Source of the DNA: Cupriavidus sp. D384
GTDB taxonomy: Bacteria > Pseudomonadota > Gammaproteobacteria > Burkholderiales > Burkholderiaceae
Direction: 5' to 3'
NCBI RefSeq assembly: GCF_001652915.1
Contig: NZ_BBQI01000043.1
Span: forward strand, 1 to 64,000
DNA: 64,000 bases
Shown: positions 26,079 to 34,885 of the stretch, piece after piece
Layout of the letters: each line of letters begins with the position of its first letter
Position numbering within the stretch: position 1 is the first letter of the stretch
Translations under genes and position numbers: made by a program
Notes under the pieces: model-generated
Seen by the model: the letters and a program-made list of their open reading frames with translations, nothing else
Told to the model about the DNA's origin: nothing
The model's database searches: none

Positions 26079-28211
26079 TCAGGCATCACGGGTGTTGAGG
26101 GACGAGAAATCACGCCCTTCCGAGACGAGCCTGAGCAGAAGCGGAGAAGGTCGCCAGAACTGCGGGTCTTCCTTCGCGTACGCTTCAATGTCCGACAGGA
26201 TCTTCGGTAGGCCGACCATGTCGGCATAGAGCATCGGCCCTCCCCGGAAGCGTGGAAATCCGAAGCCATGCACAAACACTGCGTCTACATCCAACGGCCG
26301 CAGTGCGATTTCTTCGTGCACAACATTGGCACCCTCGTTCACCATGGCAGCTAAGTAGCGCCGCTGGATCTCTTCCGACGTGAAGCTTCGAGGGACGATG
26401 CCGGACCGCTTGCGCTCCTCGTCGACGATATTCAACACGTCAGGGTCTGGAACGCCCTTCCTTGCGCCGTCTGGGTAGAGATACCAACCGCGTCGCGTCT
26501 TTTGCCCAAACCATCCCTGCTCTGCAATCCGATCGGCGATACGTACATAGCGCTGCTTTGGATCCCGTGTCTGCGCTTGCCGCTTACGGGTAGCCCATCC
26601 GATATCTCCGCCAGAAAGGTCCGAAACCTGGAGCGGTCCCATTGGATAGCCAAAAGCTCGAATAGCTGCGTCAATCTCGTACGGCGACGCTCCATCCTCC
26701 ATCATGTAATCTGCCGCCCGACGATAGACAGAGAGGATGCGATTACCGATGAATCCGTCGCAGACACCCGCCCGTACTGCCACCTTCTTCAGGATTCGAG
26801 CAAGTGAGAAGGCGGTGGCGACCACATCTGGATGCACCTGCCGAGGCACAACAACCTCGAGGAGTCGCATGATGTAAGCCGGCGCAAAGAAGTGCAGCCC
26901 AATAACGTCTTCGGGACGATTTGTGGCTTTCGCGATCTCGTCAATATCGAGGTAGGATGTGTTTGTAGCCAACACTGCACCAGGCTTGCAAACTTGATCC
27001 AATTGACCAAATACGTCTTTCTTTACCTTCATGTCTTCGAACGCGGCCTCGATGACGACATCGGCAAAGCCAAGTGCGGCAAAGTCAGTGAAGCCAGCCA
27101 GACGTGCCATCACGGCATTCTGGTCTGATTTGGTCATTCGCCCCTTCGCGACTAACCCGGCATACACTTGCTCGATGTTGGAAAGCCCACGCAGCAGCGC
27201 CGGTTCATCTCGCTCCACTAGCGTCACTCGGAGACCTGCGTTCAATGCTGCGATAGCAATGCCAGCGCCCATGGTCCCACCGCCGACCACCCCCACTTCA
27301 TTCACATCTCGAGGCTTTCCTTTCGTAGCCTCTGGAATTTTCGATGTATCGCGTTCGACGAAGAAGGCGTGTATTAGGCCACGACGTTGTGGACTATCGA
27401 TGCACTGCTGGAATTTCTCCAGCTCCATCTCCATCGCTGGATCAAAGGGCAATTGAGATGTGGCTTCGACCAGGTCAACAATAAGATGCGGCGAGAGAAG
27501 CATCGGATGACGTTTGCGCTGTTCGTTCCGCGCAGTTGAGATCGCCTCTACGTCGCTTGCATCGCCACGCACAGCCGTTGCGTCACGTGTTGGGCGAGGA
27601 CGTGCGCCTTGAGCCAGCAGTTCCTCGACGTAAGCCACACCACTGCCGACCGCATCGGCACCGCTCACGTGGCGATCCGCCAATCCAAGAGCAACCGCTT
27701 CAGTCGCGCCAATGTGTCGGCCGGTCAGCATAAGGTCGAGTGCGGCCGATACACCGATCAGGCGAGGCATACGCTGCGTACCACCCGATCCAGGCAAAAG
27801 GCCCAGCAGCACTTCTGGCAATCCCAGTCGTGCTCCATCCACGACGAGGCGGTAGTGCGCGCTCAACGCGACCTCCAATCCGCCGCCCAAAGCGGCGCCT
27901 CGGATCGCTGCCACGACAAGCTTTGACGACGTCTCCATCCGACTACAGATGTCACGCACAAATGGGGCTTGACGAGGCTTACCAAATTCTCGAATGTCAG
28001 CTCCGCCGATAAAGTTCGCCCCAGCGCCCACGACCAACATCGCAGAAAGGCTCTGGTCTTCCTCGAGCCGATCCAAAGCCTCAGAAAGACCCTGTCGGAC
28101 ACCCAGCCCAAGCGCGTTGACCGGGGGGCTATCGATGGATACGACGAGCACCCGCCCTCTGATCTCATAGGCCACCGGCTTCTTGGTGGTCACTGGCACT
28201 TCCAACGTCAT
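26079..28211 (-). CDS. Enoyl-CoA hydratase / 3-hydroxyacyl-CoA dehydrogenase fusion (FadB/FadJ type)
   Basis: A 710-residue bifunctional enzyme. The N-terminal crotonase domain (about 1-190) has GGADIREF and both catalytic glutamates, Glu113 (GGGLE) and Glu133 (LPEVLLG). The dehydrogenase domain starts near 303 with the NAD-binding GGGTMGAG (310-317) and has the catalytic His440 in GLHFFAP; a C-terminal dehydrogenase domain follows to residue 710. GGAGG before ATG 28211 decides the start. It opens the minus-strand operon and is divergent from the LysR gene at 28328 across 116 bp containing an inverted repeat, so LysR control is likely. Confidence 0.92.
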   Translation of the reverse strand: MTLEVPVTTKKPVAYEIRGRVLVVSIDSPPVNALGLGVRQGLSEALDRLEEDQSLSAMLVVGAGANFIGGADIREFGKPRQAPFVRDICSRMETSSKLVVAAIRGAALGGGLEVALSAHYRLVVDGARLGLPEVLLGLLPGSGGTQRMPRLIGVSAALDLMLTGRHIGATEAVALGLADRHVSGADAVGSGVAYVEELLAQGARPRPTRDATAVRGDASDVEAISTARNEQRKRHPMLLSPHLIVDLVEATSQLPFDPAMEMELEKFQQCIDSPQRRGLIHAFFVERDTSKIPEATKGKPRDVNEVGVVGGGTMGAGIAIAALNAGLRVTLVERDEPALLRGLSNIEQVYAGLVAKGRMTKSDQNAVMARLAGFTDFAALGFADVVIEAAFEDMKVKKDVFGQLDQVCKPGAVLATNTSYLDIDEIAKATNRPEDVIGLHFFAPAYIMRLLEVVVPRQVHPDVVATAFSLARILKKVAVRAGVCDGFIGNRILSVYRRAADYMMEDGASPYEIDAAIRAFGYPMGPLQVSDLSGGDIGWATRKRQAQTRDPKQRYVRIADRIAEQGWFGQKTRRGWYLYPDGARKGVPDPDVLNIVDEERKRSGIVPRSFTSEEIQRRYLAAMVNEGANVVHEEIALRPLDVDAVFVHGFGFPRFRGGPMLYADMVGLPKILSDIEAYAKEDPQFWRPSPLLLRLVSEGRDFSSLNTRDA

Positions 28212-28266
28212 GTCGCCTCCGATATGTGTTCTGCAGACGTGCCTATTGTTTTTCCGCGAGGAAAAT

Positions 28267-28316
28267 TTGACAATTCTGAAATTACGTTGACAGATTCGCA
28301 AAACAGATTTGCGTAT
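28267..28316. promoter_or_regulatory. Divergent promoter region with LysR-type inverted repeat
   Basis: An imperfect 23-bp repeat, ATTCGCAAA (28294-28302), 5-nt spacer, TTTGCGTAT (28308-28316), pairs at 8 of 9 positions. Two TTGACA hexamers lie at 28267-28272 and 28287-28292; the second is 18 bp from GCGTAT, a weak -10 for the LysR gene. The repeat is placed to control both the LysR gene and the operon starting at 28211. Confidence 0.5.
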
Positions 28317-28327
28317 GCGGGGGATAC

Positions 28328-29215
28328 TTGGACATCACTGCTCTTCTTCACTTGGTCGAGATCGTCGAGGCTGGAAACATCAGTGCGGCGGCGCGTCGAC
28401 TAAAAATGACGCGCGCAAACGTGAGCTACCACCTCAGGCAGTTGGAGCGAAGCGTGGGAGCCCAACTATTGAGGCGCACGACGCGCAGCCTGGAGCTAAC
28501 GGAAATTGGGCACCGGCTCTATCAGCAGGGGTGCGTCATTCGCAACGCATTGGCTGCGGCGGAAGAAGCCGCATCCGTTGGACAGGAGCTAAATGGGCGA
28601 ATTCGCATCTCCGTGCCAAACGGCTACGGACAGCTTGTGATGTCCCCGTGGCTCCTGCAGTTCAAGCGACTGTATCGGGGCATTAATCTTGACGTGATTT
28701 TTGAAAATCGCATCCAGGATTTAATACGAGATGAGGTTGATATTGCCGTTCGCGTCCTATCGGAGCCGCCACAAAACCTCGAAACTCGCGATTTGGGCCC
28801 GATTAATGTAGTAGCTTGTGTGTCACGAGAGTTCGCTGCAGAGTTCGGAATACCCCGTAACCTCGAGGATTTGCGATCGTTACCGGTGATAACCGCATCC
28901 CTTATAGGCAAGCAACTGCGCGTCGCAGCCACCCACAAGCATCAACGGCAAGAGTTGTCGTTGGAACCGTCGCTCGCATCCGACAATTTCTTGTTCTTGC
29001 GCGACGCAATCCTGGATGGATTGGGTGTGGGGCTTGTGGCAGATTTTCTGGTGCGCGAGCACATCGCCACAGGACGCGTCGTTCAAGTCCTTCCTGAATG
29101 GGACATTTCCATGTTTGGTAACCGTATGCGCCTGCTATTCATGCCCGATCGCTATCGCACGCGTGCAGTGTCTACCCTGATTGAGTTTCTGACACAGAAG
29201 GCGAAGGAAGGCTAA
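28328..29215 (+). CDS. LysR-family transcriptional regulator
   Basis: A 295-residue LysR protein: helix-turn-helix in ISAAARRLKMTRANVSYHLRQL (18-39 approximately), GAQLLRRTTRSLELTE and a periplasmic-binding-like effector domain beginning near GRIRISVP. Translation must begin at TTG 28328, as no ATG is available before the helix-turn-helix; a G-rich stretch precedes it. It is divergent from the beta-oxidation operon and presumably its activator, with a CoA ester or acid as inducer. The LysR protein at 56578 is a clear relative and also adjoins a thiolase gene. Confidence 0.87.
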   Translation: MDITALLHLVEIVEAGNISAAARRLKMTRANVSYHLRQLERSVGAQLLRRTTRSLELTEIGHRLYQQGCVIRNALAAAEEAASVGQELNGRIRISVPNGYGQLVMSPWLLQFKRLYRGINLDVIFENRIQDLIRDEVDIAVRVLSEPPQNLETRDLGPINVVACVSREFAAEFGIPRNLEDLRSLPVITASLIGKQLRVAATHKHQRQELSLEPSLASDNFLFLRDAILDGLGVGLVADFLVREHIATGRVVQVLPEWDISMFGNRMRLLFMPDRYRTRAVSTLIEFLTQKAKEG

Positions 29216-30025
29216 GTCTGACGTGTCCGGTGGAACATTCCCTTGCGACCGGAGTTGGGGAGATACACCCCGTACATCCTAACTGCCGATCATAGGGCGG
29301 CCTATTCCGTTTTCCGGTGTAGACAGCCCTCTCGAGCGGGCTTTTGCCCGGATGCCGGAACGTACTAGCCATCACTTCCGCTCGTCAAACAATCAAATCT
29401 TGAGGTAGTTGCTGGAAGCAGCATCGTGAAATGAAGTGTCATGGCTAGCCGTTTTTGATGGTTATATCTAACCAGAATAGCCAACCACTAAAAACAATCG
29501 AATTTAGTATCAATCATGGGTAGCTCGGAGCGGTATACGCTTATGTCACACGTCGGCCGACGCGCAAAGCCGCCCGACGGGAGGGCCTAGCCTTACAAGC
29601 GAGAAGGCTTCGGTGGTGACCGCTCCATTGGTCGGCTTGGTACGGCAGCGATGGGGGGAGACTGGTTACTGTGGGGGAAGAGCTGAGACGACCAGCACGG
29701 GGGCGAAGATAGCCCGTGGCTCGAAATGACTGTCGGAATCATCCGGGATTATGGATGGTGGAAGGAGCCGACATGATGCATGCAGGGGGCCTTCGGCATT
29801 CCCTTTCATACCTCAAGAAGGATATCCTCACTAAAGCAGCGAGGATATGTTTTCGGGAGATTATGCTCAGGTTATTCCCTTTTTCTGTGCACGCTCTGAA
29901 ATGTACCCGGAATAACCAGATACCTACGCTTGAGCTATTCCTTTCCACTCCCGATCCTGATGAGACCGCTGCGCGGTCGGGCAGCCAGGCGAGGAGTTGA
30001 GTTGGGCGAAACGAGGCTCAGTCCA
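29216..30025. other. Hairpin-rich non-coding region, possible structured RNA or decayed element
   Basis: About 800 bp lie between the LysR genes without a recognisable protein. Many inverted repeats are present: GGCTA/TAGCC enclosing GGTTA/TAACC (29443-29482); GAGCGGT (29528-29534) with ACCGCTC (29619-29625) enclosing the palindrome CGTCGGCCGACG (29551-29562) and AGCCTT/AAGGCT (29589-29609); GAGC/GCTC enclosing CACGGG/CCCGTG (29680-29722); ATATCCTC/GAGGATAT (29822-29848); GGTTATTCC/GGAATAACC (29870-29917); GACCGC/GCGGTC (29964-29978). Nested and closing stems suggest a folded RNA or remains of a mobile element. No family is recognised. Confidence 0.4.
29773..30000 (+). CDS. Small hypothetical ORF, doubtful
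   Basis: A 75-codon frame begins at ATG 29773 with AAGGAG 5 nt upstream, the only reason to list it. The product is basic, with a moderately hydrophobic stretch (EIMLRLFPFSVHALKC) and two cysteines, and resembles nothing I know. Two strong hairpins lie inside the frame, which speaks for RNA structure rather than a protein. Confidence 0.2.
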   Translation: MMHAGGLRHSLSYLKKDILTKAARICFREIMLRLFPFSVHALKCTRNNQIPTLELFLSTPDPDETAARSGSQARS

Positions 30026-31009
30026 TCACCGCTGGATATCCGCTCCCTCCCCTCCAGCGTTGAAACGGTGAACCGGCCACTGCCCGCCCTCTACCAGCCG
30101 CGCGGTTATCGCGAGAAGGCGTTGCCACACGCTCGTTACAGCCAAGGACACCGGTCGGGTCGCCGCCCGGCAAATGTAGACCTGTCGCGTGAACCCCTCT
30201 TCGGCAACTCGAGCACAGGACACAAGGCCGCCTCGCCACTCTTCCTGCACGGAAGCATGAGACAGAATCGTGAAGCCCGCGCCAGCAGCGGCAAGCGCTA
30301 TGAGCTCTGGAATGGCGTTCACCTCGGCGATGACCTGAAGTTCGGTGTCCTGCGATGCGCTAAACCGGTCAATGAGGCTACGCAGGCCGTGCAGTCCTGC
30401 CGGAAGAATCAAGGGATAGCCACCCAATCGCGAGAATGGAACGCTAACTGCAGCGTTGATGCCGTCTTGACCGTGCGCCGATAGCTCGCCCGGCGGCCCG
30501 ACAAGCAATAGCCGTTCTTCGAGCACTCGATCGGCGCGTAGACCGGGCTCGGGCGTTCCACCAAAGGTCATCCCAATGTCCACATGCCCGGTAAGAAGGC
30601 CTTGCGGAATGTATCCCGTGCTCTGCTCGATGATCTGCAGGTCGATGCCTGGCCACTCCACGCAGACTTCCTTGACGAGTGGCACGGTCAATAGCTTTGC
30701 CAAGGACTGCGGCAGCCCGACGGCCACTCGGCCTTGTGGTTGCTTGATAGCTGTCCGTATGTCCTCGTACGCAACATCCACTCGTCTGAGGATATCGGTT
30801 GCATGCGCTAGCAACATTTCGCCCGCAGCCGTGACCACCACGCCACGCGGTGTTCGTTCGAGTAACGCGGCACCAAACTCCTCCTCCAGGTTCTTCATCT
30901 GGAGGCTTAGCGCCGGTTGCGCGATGTGCAAACGCTCTGCCGCGCGAGAGATGGAGCCTGCCGCGCAAACCGTAACAAATCCCCGCAGCGTACGGAGTTC
31001 GAGAGCCAT
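30026..31009 (-). CDS. LysR-family transcriptional regulator
   Basis: The 327-residue protein has the LysR helix-turn-helix in ISRAAERLHIAQPALSLQMKNL, the linker FGAALLERTPRGVVVT and the effector domain from GRVAVGLPQS onward. It is longer than most LysR proteins by about 25 residues, owing to a C-terminal tail rich in Gly. It is divergent from the Bug-CaiB-crotonase-thioesterase operon (31122-34628) across about 110 bp, so it is probably that operon's regulator. Confidence 0.88.
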   Translation of the reverse strand: MALELRTLRGFVTVCAAGSISRAAERLHIAQPALSLQMKNLEEEFGAALLERTPRGVVVTAAGEMLLAHATDILRRVDVAYEDIRTAIKQPQGRVAVGLPQSLAKLLTVPLVKEVCVEWPGIDLQIIEQSTGYIPQGLLTGHVDIGMTFGGTPEPGLRADRVLEERLLLVGPPGELSAHGQDGINAAVSVPFSRLGGYPLILPAGLHGLRSLIDRFSASQDTELQVIAEVNAIPELIALAAAGAGFTILSHASVQEEWRGGLVSCARVAEEGFTRQVYICRAATRPVSLAVTSVWQRLLAITARLVEGGQWPVHRFNAGGEGADIQR

Positions 31010-31044
31010 GATGCGCCTCGGAAAAGTGTGTATCGCGAAATCTT

Positions 31045-31055
31045 ATACCGGATAT
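31045..31055. promoter_or_regulatory. Short AT-flanked motif in the LysR/Bug divergent promoter
   Basis: ATACCGGATAT lies 35 bp upstream of the LysR start and 66 bp before the Bug start. It differs at one base from the perfect palindrome ATACCGGGTAT found upstream of the LysR gene at 56578. It could be part of a LysR recognition site. Confidence 0.3.
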
Positions 31056-31121
31056 CTAAATCCTGTCTTGGACTTATAGCCAGAGCATCGTCATGCTACC
31101 GGCAAACCATAGGAGACGTTG

Positions 31122-32096
31122 ATGAATCCGACACGACGCACATTGCTGCTTGGCGCAGCAGCTTCCCTAATGGCAGGTCCGCTCTTTGCCGCTGACTGGC
31201 CAACCAAACCCGTCCGGATCGTTGTCCCATTTGCGGCCGGTGGACCCACCGACTTCATCGCCCGTCTGTTGGGCACGGCACTCTCGAAGGAACTAGGCCA
31301 GCCAGTCGTCATCGACAATCGGCCCGGCGCAAGCGGCAACATTGGAGCCCAACATGTGCTCGATAGCGGCAATGACGGCTACACGCTGTTGCACAACACC
31401 GTGGCCATGCAAGCCGTGAATCCGCTGATGTACCCACACGCACGCTTCTTTCCCGGAAGAGATTTCGTGCCCATTGCGACGACGGGCTCCATGCCCAATG
31501 TCTTGGTAGTACATCCTGACAAACTAAAGGTGAAGACCCTTGCAGAGCTAGTGCAGCTAGGGAAGGCGAAGCCGGGTGCGTTGACGTATGCGACCTTCGG
31601 CGCTGGGTCTTCGCCTCATATCTATGGCTCGCTACTTCAGAAAAAGGCCGGCTTCCAGGCGGTAGCGGTCCCGTACAAGGGTAGCTCCCCTGCTCTCACG
31701 GACGTGATGGCCGGCCAAGTCGACTTTGTCTTCGACTCCTTCACCACGTGTATCGGCCAGATTCAGGGCGGCAAGCTGAAAGCTCTTGCCATTACTTCCG
31801 CGCAACGATCCCCCATGCTGCCCGACGTCCCGACCCTCAAGGAAGCCGGATATCCAGGCGCGGATCTGAAGTTCTGGTTCTCCCTACAAGCACCCGTACA
31901 GACCCCCAAGGCCGTCGTCGACCGCTTGCGAACGGCTGCGGCGAAGGCGGTCAACGACCCCGAATACGTTGCAGCGCTACGCAATCGCGGCGCCGAACCG
32001 ATGCCGACTCGCCCTGACCAGGTCGTCAGCTTCGTTCGCGCTGACTCCGAGCGATGGACGAACGTAGCACGCGGGCTCGGCATCCAGCCGGAATGA
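31122..32096 (+). CDS. Bug-family (TctC) receptor, possible Tat signal
   Basis: The 324-residue protein starts MNPTRRTLLLGAAAS, a twin-arginine-like leader, with the signal end near FAA (residue 24). Landmarks: FAAGGPTD at 37-44, DNRPGASG at 65-72, NDGYTL and VPYKGSSP. ATG 31122 has AGGAG 6 nt upstream; the TTG one codon earlier is too close to it. It overlaps or nearly abuts the CoA-transferase gene downstream, which suggests that the transported acid is the acceptor for CoA. Confidence 0.9.
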   Translation: MNPTRRTLLLGAAASLMAGPLFAADWPTKPVRIVVPFAAGGPTDFIARLLGTALSKELGQPVVIDNRPGASGNIGAQHVLDSGNDGYTLLHNTVAMQAVNPLMYPHARFFPGRDFVPIATTGSMPNVLVVHPDKLKVKTLAELVQLGKAKPGALTYATFGAGSSPHIYGSLLQKKAGFQAVAVPYKGSSPALTDVMAGQVDFVFDSFTTCIGQIQGGKLKALAITSAQRSPMLPDVPTLKEAGYPGADLKFWFSLQAPVQTPKAVVDRLRTAAAKAVNDPEYVAALRNRGAEPMPTRPDQVVSFVRADSERWTNVARGLGIQPE

Positions 32097-32113
32097 GAGA
32101 GGAAACGCAAGCC

Positions 32114-33322
32114 ATGCAACCACTGAAAGGCATTCGGGTTCTGGACCTGAGCAAGGTCCTCGCTGGCCCCCTTTGCGGCCAGTATCTGGGCGAATTGGGC
32201 GCCGATGTGATCAAGGTAGAACCGCCGGGTTCCGGCGACGACACGCGTGGATGGCTGCCGCAGGACACAGGCCAATCTGCCGTGTTTCTGGCCGTCAATC
32301 ACAACAAACGCAGCATCGCGTTGGATCTCAAAACCGAAGCCGGCCAACGCATAGCGCAACAGTTGGCTGCCAACGCCGACGTGGTGCTGCAGGGATTCGG
32401 CGGCGGTACTGCAAAGAAGCTCGGCGTGGATTACGACACGTTGAGTGCACTGAATCCCCGGTTGATTTACTGCGAAATCTCGGGCTACGGGCGAGATGGC
32501 CCCCTTGGTAATGAGCCTGGCTATGACGTCATGCTGCAAGCGTTCAGCGGCATGATTAGCACCATGGGGGAGCCAGGTGGAAAATTTGCTCGCGCAAGCT
32601 TCTCGCCCGTTGATATCGGCACGGGCATGCACGCGCTCAGTGGCATCCTGGCTGCCCTCCTCGAGCGCCACACAACCGGGAAAGGAACGTACCTGGAAGT
32701 GGCGCTCATGGAGACCGCACTCGGTTTCATGGGTTACATGGCGCAGAACTTCTGGCGTAGCGGGAAGGCCCCACAACGAATGGGCACTGCCCATCCGTCC
32801 ATGTCGCCCTACCAGGCATTCGATGCTGCCGATGGGCCGTTGATGCTTGGCGTCGGCAATGACGCGCAATGGAAGCGCTTCTGCTCGGTGGCCGGTCTTG
32901 AAGACTGGGTAAATCATCCAGATTTCGCCACCAATGCCGCTCGAGTACAGAACTTCTCGCGAACGGTTGAACTGGTTCAGTCTCGTCTCTCGACGCAACC
33001 GCTCGCATACTGGCTGGAAACGCTACAGAAAATTGGTGTGCCCTGCTCGCCAATCCAGACGCTGGACCAGGCTCTCGCACATCCCCAGGTGAAAGCCCGC
33101 CAGTTGATCGTCGAAACGGAGCACCCGCTCCTCGGCGCAGTCTCAAATGTCGGCCTGCCCGTCCGCTTTCGTCGGGAAGCACGACAGGCGAGCCGACCTG
33201 CACCGCTGCTAGGCGAACACACTGACGAAATCCTCCACGAAGCTGGGTTCAGTCAAGAGCAGATCGAAGGCCTACATCGCACTGGCACCATCGCATCTGC
33301 TACGGCAACTGCAGCAGCCTAG
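32114..33322 (+). CDS. CaiB/BaiF-family CoA-transferase
   Basis: A 402-residue family III enzyme. N-terminal GIRVLDLSKVLAGPLCGQYL, KVEPPGSGDD, NHNKRSIALDL and the catalytic Asp167 in SPVDIGTG are present, followed by the LLERHTTGKGTYLEVALMET region. I chose ATG 32114 because the protein then begins MQPLKGIRV, the usual family N terminus; ATG 32093, overlapping the receptor stop as ATGA, is an alternative adding seven residues. The partner crotonase follows 23 nt downstream. Confidence 0.88.
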   Translation: MQPLKGIRVLDLSKVLAGPLCGQYLGELGADVIKVEPPGSGDDTRGWLPQDTGQSAVFLAVNHNKRSIALDLKTEAGQRIAQQLAANADVVLQGFGGGTAKKLGVDYDTLSALNPRLIYCEISGYGRDGPLGNEPGYDVMLQAFSGMISTMGEPGGKFARASFSPVDIGTGMHALSGILAALLERHTTGKGTYLEVALMETALGFMGYMAQNFWRSGKAPQRMGTAHPSMSPYQAFDAADGPLMLGVGNDAQWKRFCSVAGLEDWVNHPDFATNAARVQNFSRTVELVQSRLSTQPLAYWLETLQKIGVPCSPIQTLDQALAHPQVKARQLIVETEHPLLGAVSNVGLPVRFRREARQASRPAPLLGEHTDEILHEAGFSQEQIEGLHRTGTIASATATAAA

Positions 33323-33345
33323 ACCAACCCAATATTAAGCAGACT

Positions 33346-34113
33346 ATGTCCCTAGTCACCTACACCGTGCGCGACAACGTCGCCGAAATTCTTCTTGATA
33401 ACGCGCCTGTCAACGCACTGACCGTTCCGATGGTTGACGCTCTGATTCGTGCCTTGGATCGCGCCGCCGCTGACGACTCGGCGCGAGCTGTCATCGTTGC
33501 CAGTGCGGTACCAAAACGATTCTGTGCAGGGCTTGATATTGCCGCGCTGCAGGGCGCTTCGGCAGATGCCATCCACACGCTACTGGACAAGCTTTACGTA
33601 CAGCTATCAGAAGCACAATATCGCCTCGGGAAACCCTCCATCGCTGCGGTGAGTGGCGCTGCGCGCGGCGGCGGCATGACCCTGGCCATCTCCTGCGATC
33701 TCATTGTGGCGGCTGAGGATGCCAGCTTCGGATACCCGGAGATTGACGTCGGCATGTTGCCGGCGATCCACTTTACCCATTTGCCGCGCATCGTAGGTCG
33801 TCACGTCGCCTTCGATTTACTTTTTACTGGGCGCTCCTTCACTGCGAGCGAGGCAGAGGCCCTTCATCTGGTGAATCGTGTCGTCCCGGTGAACAAGGTA
33901 CTTGAGGAAGCACGATCACTTGCCGCTAAGTTAGTTGGCAAGTCCACTTCTGCGATGCGCATTGGCAGAGCCGCATTCCACCGAGCGGTCGACAGCGACT
34001 ACCGTCGTGGTGTTTCCTACGCGGTCGATACGTTCTGCCGCGTCGCCGACACCGATGATGCGCGCGAAGGCATCTCGGCGTTCGTAGAAAAGCGCCGCCC
34101 GAACTGGGGCTAG
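33346..34113 (+). CDS. Crotonase-family enoyl-CoA hydratase/isomerase
   Basis: The 255-residue protein has the oxyanion motif FCAGLDIAAL (59-68) and GAARGGGMTLA; the first hydratase glutamate is replaced by Thr112, the second is kept as Glu132 in GYPEIDVGMLP. A single glutamate is typical of isomerases and some specialised hydratases, so simple hydration is uncertain. The 3' 60 nt or so recur, diverged, downstream of the thioesterase gene (34745-34807), evidence of a local duplication. It shares an operon with a receptor, a CoA-transferase and a thioesterase. Confidence 0.82.
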   Translation: MSLVTYTVRDNVAEILLDNAPVNALTVPMVDALIRALDRAAADDSARAVIVASAVPKRFCAGLDIAALQGASADAIHTLLDKLYVQLSEAQYRLGKPSIAAVSGAARGGGMTLAISCDLIVAAEDASFGYPEIDVGMLPAIHFTHLPRIVGRHVAFDLLFTGRSFTASEAEALHLVNRVVPVNKVLEEARSLAAKLVGKSTSAMRIGRAAFHRAVDSDYRRGVSYAVDTFCRVADTDDAREGISAFVEKRRPNWG

Positions 34114-34169
34114 CACATTGCCTTCTCTCCGCCTTAGATTCCTAGCGTGCGATCTTTCTTGCCCCGCTC

Positions 34170-34628
34170 ATGACAATCAACGACATGACCCAGACTCAGC
34201 CATTGCAAGCAGCGCAAGCGAGATTGAGCGCACAACCCTTCACCATACTCATCGGCGCAGAACTTGTGTCAATTGGCGACGGCACGTGCGAGCTTAAGAT
34301 TCCGATTCGTGAAGACCTGAAGCAGCAGTATGGCTTCGTGCATGGCGGCGTCGTTTCCTACGCAGCCGACAACTCACTCACGATTGCAGCCGCGCTGGCT
34401 ATGAACGCACAGGTTGTTACGTCCGAGATGAAGATCAACTATATTCGACCGGCGATTGGCGACTACCTGGTTGCGCGAGCCCAGTGCATCCACCACGGAA
34501 AAACTCAGGCTGTGAGCCGATGCGATGTCTTCGTGGCGTCGGGTGACGGCGAGAAACTGTGCGCCGTTGCCCAGGGGACCATTGTGAAACTAGCTGGCAC
34601 GCAAGCCGTAGGCAACGAGAGAATTTAG
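34170..34628 (+). CDS. Hotdog-fold thioesterase (PaaI-like)
   Basis: A 152-residue single hotdog protein. The family motif VHGGVVSYAADNSL (57-70) contains the HGG loop and Asp67, which takes the catalytic acid position. PaaI-type enzymes release stuck or aberrant acyl- and aryl-CoA esters during aromatic acid catabolism and recycle CoA. It is the last intact gene of the 31122-34628 operon. ATG 34170 has no clear ribosome site; ATG 34185 is possible. Confidence 0.82.
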   Translation: MTINDMTQTQPLQAAQARLSAQPFTILIGAELVSIGDGTCELKIPIREDLKQQYGFVHGGVVSYAADNSLTIAAALAMNAQVVTSEMKINYIRPAIGDYLVARAQCIHHGKTQAVSRCDVFVASGDGEKLCAVAQGTIVKLAGTQAVGNERI

Positions 34629-34732
34629 CCATTTCTCTAAGTTGAAACGCTGCATAGTTCTCTGCTCTGACGCCTACGAACCACAGTCAATGACGTCGCA
34701 CAGGCCATGCGGTCCGATCGGAACAATCAGCT

Positions 34733-34830
34733 GTGGTCAGTCAGGGTGTTTCCTATGTGGTCGGCACGCTCAGTCGCGTCGCCCGAACCGATGATGCACA
34801 CCAAGGCGCGCGGCGCGTCGTGAGAATTTC
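34733..34830 (+). pseudogene. Remnant of a duplicated crotonase C terminus
   Basis: Nucleotides 34745-34807 align without gaps to 34009-34071 in the crotonase gene 33346-34113, with about 50 of 63 bases identical. The translated segment GVSYVVGTLSRVARTDDAHQG matches GVSYAVDTFCRVADTDDAREG of the intact enzyme. Similarity fades on both sides, and no start or catalytic region is present, so this is a decayed fragment, not a gene. The thioesterase gene lies between source and copy. Confidence 0.7.
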
Positions 34831-34885
34831 GGCTCCCACAAGGAGCCGCGAGCGGTCCCACTGCACCTTCCTCAAAGAATGGCTG

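Noticed and set aside
29221..29284. Possible repeat shared with 49267-49300 (GTCCGGTGGAA followed by TTGCG)
   Set aside because: Only 11 plus 5 bases match with different spacing; this is too little to call a repeat family.
29443..29978. Group II intron or retron
   Set aside because: No reverse transcriptase is near and no domain V-like hairpin could be recognised, so only a structured region is reported.
29930..30484. Plus-strand open frame opposite the LysR gene at 30026
   Set aside because: Most of it is antisense to the LysR gene, and no ribosome site or domain is seen.
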